From NCBI GenBank assembly GCA_937926105.1, contig CALANS010000163.1, positions 1 through 64,000 on the forward strand: a stretch of DNA of 64,000 nt, read 5' to 3'. Every line of letters starts with the position of its first letter. The first letter of the stretch is position 1. This DNA is from an uncultured Actinomycetes bacterium. Its GTDB lineage: Bacteria > Actinomycetota > Actinomycetes > Mycobacteriales > Nakamurellaceae. The notes beneath the pieces were generated by a model. The model saw only the letters and a list, made by a program, of their open reading frames with translations, did no database searches and had not been told where the DNA came from. Below, in pieces: positions 62,145 to 64,000 of this stretch. Both the position numbers and the translations under genes were made by a program.

Positions 62145-62310
62145 CGGCATTCCGGCGGACCGGGATGACCAGGTAGGTCACCGAGGCGAGGGCGGCGATC
62201 CCCGCCACCAGCGACAGCGCGTCGAAGGCCCTGGGTGTGCCGAGCAGAACCGCCGCCCGAGGGCACCAGAATCTATGGTCGGTCCAAGATGTCGACGCGG
62301 CGCCCTTCAC
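62080..62310 (-). pseudogene. Remnant of a small membrane protein
   Basis: Minus-strand translation gives RAFDALSLVAGIAALASVTY in one frame and RLIVAGGLYIAFAAALFTTV in the next, two adjacent hydrophobic helices split by a frameshift near 62135-62150. It overlaps the end of the EamA gene. Family unknown; could be coincidence of hydrophobic codons. Confidence 0.3.
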
Positions 62311-62382
62311 ATGAATGTGCTCTCGGAGATCGGAGCCGGCGATTGAGCCACCCCGGCCGCACCGACCTCCGCTGCGCGGGCC

Positions 62383-64000
62383 CTACCCCCCGCCCGGGTT
62401 CGGCCCCGCGTCCCGGCCGGTGCCGGTTCCCGCCGCGGCAAGGCGCACCCTCGCGGACCTGCCGCTGCCGATCCGGCCGGGGATGAGCCGGGCGGAGTTG
62501 AGGATGAAGGCGGATTCGCTGCCGACGTGCACGACCGCGGCCAGCACAGGGCCGAGGATCCCAAGGGCGGCCAGGGTCATGCCGACCAGGTCGACGGCGA
62601 TCGTCCCGACGAAGTTGGCCAGCACGATCCGCCGGGCGCGGCAGGCCACTCGCACCGTGCGGACCAGGTCGCCCAGATCGGAGCTGATCAGCACGACATC
62701 GGCGGACTCCCGGGCGATGTCGGTGCCCGAGCCCATCGCGATGCCGACGTCGGCGCGGGCCAGAGCGGGCGCGTCGTTGACACCGTCACCGACCATGGCC
62801 AGCAGGTGCCCGGCCGCGCGTTCGGTGTTGAGGGCGGCGAGTTTCTGGTCGGGCAGCAGCCCGGCTCGCACGTCGTCGATGCCGAGTTCGGCGCCCACGG
62901 TGTGGGCGGCGGCCGGCTGGTCGCCGGTCAGCATCACCGTCCGCAGGCCGAGCCGGCGCAGGTCCGACACGGCCCCGCGGGCCGATCCGCGGATCGTGTC
63001 GGTTAGCAGGATGGTGCCGGCGTAGCTGCCGTCGACGGCGACATGCACGGCGGTGGCCGTGCCCTGCCCGGGGAGGCTTTCGGGAGCGTCGGAGATCAGG
63101 GCGCGGTTTCCCGCTGCCACGGTCCGCCCGGCAACGGTGGCGGTCACGCCCCGGCCCGGGGCGTAGGTGAAGGCGTCGGCGGGCCCGATCGGCAACCCAG
63201 CGGCCCGAACGTGTTCGACGATAGCCTGGCCGAGGGGATGCTCGGAGTAGGACTCGGCCGCGGCAGCTAGCACCAGCATGCGCTCCGCACTCACATCGCC
63301 GGCTGGTCGAATGCCCACCACGGCGGGGGTGCCGGTGGTCAGAGTGCCGGTCTTGTCGAACACCACCGTGTCGATCGTGGACAGCCGTTCCAGGTGGGTG
63401 CCGGCCTTGATGTAGGCGCCGCCGCGGGCAGCGCGGCCGATCGCGGCCAGCACGGCCAGCGGGGTGCCGGCGGCGATACCGCACGCGCCGGCAACGACGA
63501 CCACCGAGATCGTCGCCGGAAGATCCCTGGTGACAAGGAAGGTGACGGCCGCAGCGGCCAGGGCCAGATAGACCAGCCACGCAGCGAGCCGGTCCGCCAG
63601 CCGCTGCGCCGGGGCCTGCGAGGACTGCGCCGCCCGGACGGTCTCGATGATCTGCCCGTACGACGAGTCCGCGCCCACCCGCTCCGCGCGGATCTCGATC
63701 GCGCCGACCCGGTTCACCGACCCGGCGAACACCGACGCCCCCACCGTGACATCCACCGGCATGGGCTCGCCGGTGATGCGGGACTGGTCCACGCTGGACG
63801 CGCCGGCGACGACCGCGCCGTCCACCGGGATCCCGCCGCCCGGCGAAACCACCACGACCTGGCCGACGGTGACCTGCGAGAGCGGCACGATTCGCATGTC
63901 CCCGCCGATGCGGACCAGCACCGTGGCCGGAAGGAACGCCAACAGATCCGACAACGCGTCCCGGCCACGGTCCAGGGACAGGTCTTCCAGGATCTCCGCG
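62383..64000 (-). CDS. Heavy-metal P-type ATPase, 5' end outside the window
   Basis: About 539 C-terminal residues; the frame stays open to the right edge (AEILEDLSLDRG at the edge), so the N-terminal part with any metal-binding domain is missing. Actuator motif SRITGEPMPVDV (TGE), phosphorylation site DTVVFDKTGTLTTG, HP motif SEHPLGQA, hinge MVGDGVNDAPALARADVGIA and final helix pair FVGTIAVDLVGMTLAALGIL are all present. The TM4 motif is GACGIAAGTP instead of a CPC/SPC-type motif. The ArsR/EamA operon converges on it from the left. Substrate is uncertain. Confidence 0.9.
   Translation of the reverse strand, partial: AEILEDLSLDRGRDALSDLLAFLPATVLVRIGGDMRIVPLSQVTVGQVVVVSPGGGIPVDGAVVAGASSVDQSRITGEPMPVDVTVGASVFAGSVNRVGAIEIRAERVGADSSYGQIIETVRAAQSSQAPAQRLADRLAAWLVYLALAAAAVTFLVTRDLPATISVVVVAGACGIAAGTPLAVLAAIGRAARGGAYIKAGTHLERLSTIDTVVFDKTGTLTTGTPAVVGIRPAGDVSAERMLVLAAAAESYSEHPLGQAIVEHVRAAGLPIGPADAFTYAPGRGVTATVAGRTVAAGNRALISDAPESLPGQGTATAVHVAVDGSYAGTILLTDTIRGSARGAVSDLRRLGLRTVMLTGDQPAAAHTVGAELGIDDVRAGLLPDQKLAALNTERAAGHLLAMVGDGVNDAPALARADVGIAMGSGTDIARESADVVLISSDLGDLVRTVRVACRARRIVLANFVGTIAVDLVGMTLAALGILGPVLAAVVHVGSESAFILNSARLIPGRIGSGRSARVRLAAAGTGTGRDAGPNPGGG

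Overview
This is a GC-rich (roughly 68-70 percent by eye) stretch of actinobacterial DNA. Evidence for Actinomycetota is the heavy use of GTG starts, SCO6880-type and VirB4/TraG genes typical of actinomycete conjugative elements, KmtR/NmtR-like metal sensors best known from mycobacteria, and an Rhs protein with a Sec signal peptide. Genus cannot be fixed from the sequence. No rRNA, tRNA or CRISPR array was found. The window looks like accessory DNA: broken transposases at the left edge, a toxin locus, a belt of decayed genes, a large transfer-type apparatus, and a metal/oxyanion resistance island cut by the right edge.

Layout. 0-1.2 kb: IS256-family remnant interrupted by an IS481-family left end, then a truncated alpha/beta hydrolase. 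1.4-11.7 kb: a divergent pair made of a 1157-aa secreted DNRLRE-type protein (minus) and a 2105-aa Rhs protein (plus) whose last ~100 residues are a colicin D-like tRNase domain, followed with overlap by its colicin D-type immunity gene. 12-18 kb: a GNAT acetyltransferase, a tail-to-tail pair (300-aa CxxxxCxxH protein plus DUF488), a broken chloramphenicol-phosphotransferase-like kinase, a small secreted protein, a frameshifted TacT-like GNAT toxin, and an excisionase-like DNA-binding protein.

18.2-45.8 kb: about 25 plus-strand genes, most joined by 1-8 bp stop/start overlaps. They mix a Tad-like pilus/secretion set (SAF/CpaB, CpaE, TadA/CpaF, TadB, TadC, a pilin-size protein, TadE/TadG-like proteins) with an actinobacterial type IV secretion/conjugation set (VirB6-like membrane protein, SCO6880 protein, VirB4 ATPase, NlpC/P60 hydrolase, TraG/VirD4-like coupling protein), plus a LysM-BTAD membrane protein and a YhcG/DUF1016 nuclease. 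I read it as the transfer region of an integrative or plasmid element. No integrase or relaxase is visible, so mobility is not shown by this window alone.

46-64 kb: metal and oxyanion genes. KmtR-like repressor with FetB-like permease, divergent from a His-rich CDF transporter; CopC; a five-gene minus operon (MFS, ABM monooxygenase, ChrB C-domain, DUF2148 ferredoxin-like, membrane protein) divergent from a split chrB pair across a repeated dyad operator; a deacetylase-like lipoprotein; a decayed nmtR/P-type-ATPase pair and a decayed CHAT protease; two CNNM/CBS transporters; an ArsR regulator with an EamA transporter carrying a His-rich tail; and a P-type ATPase that runs off the right edge.
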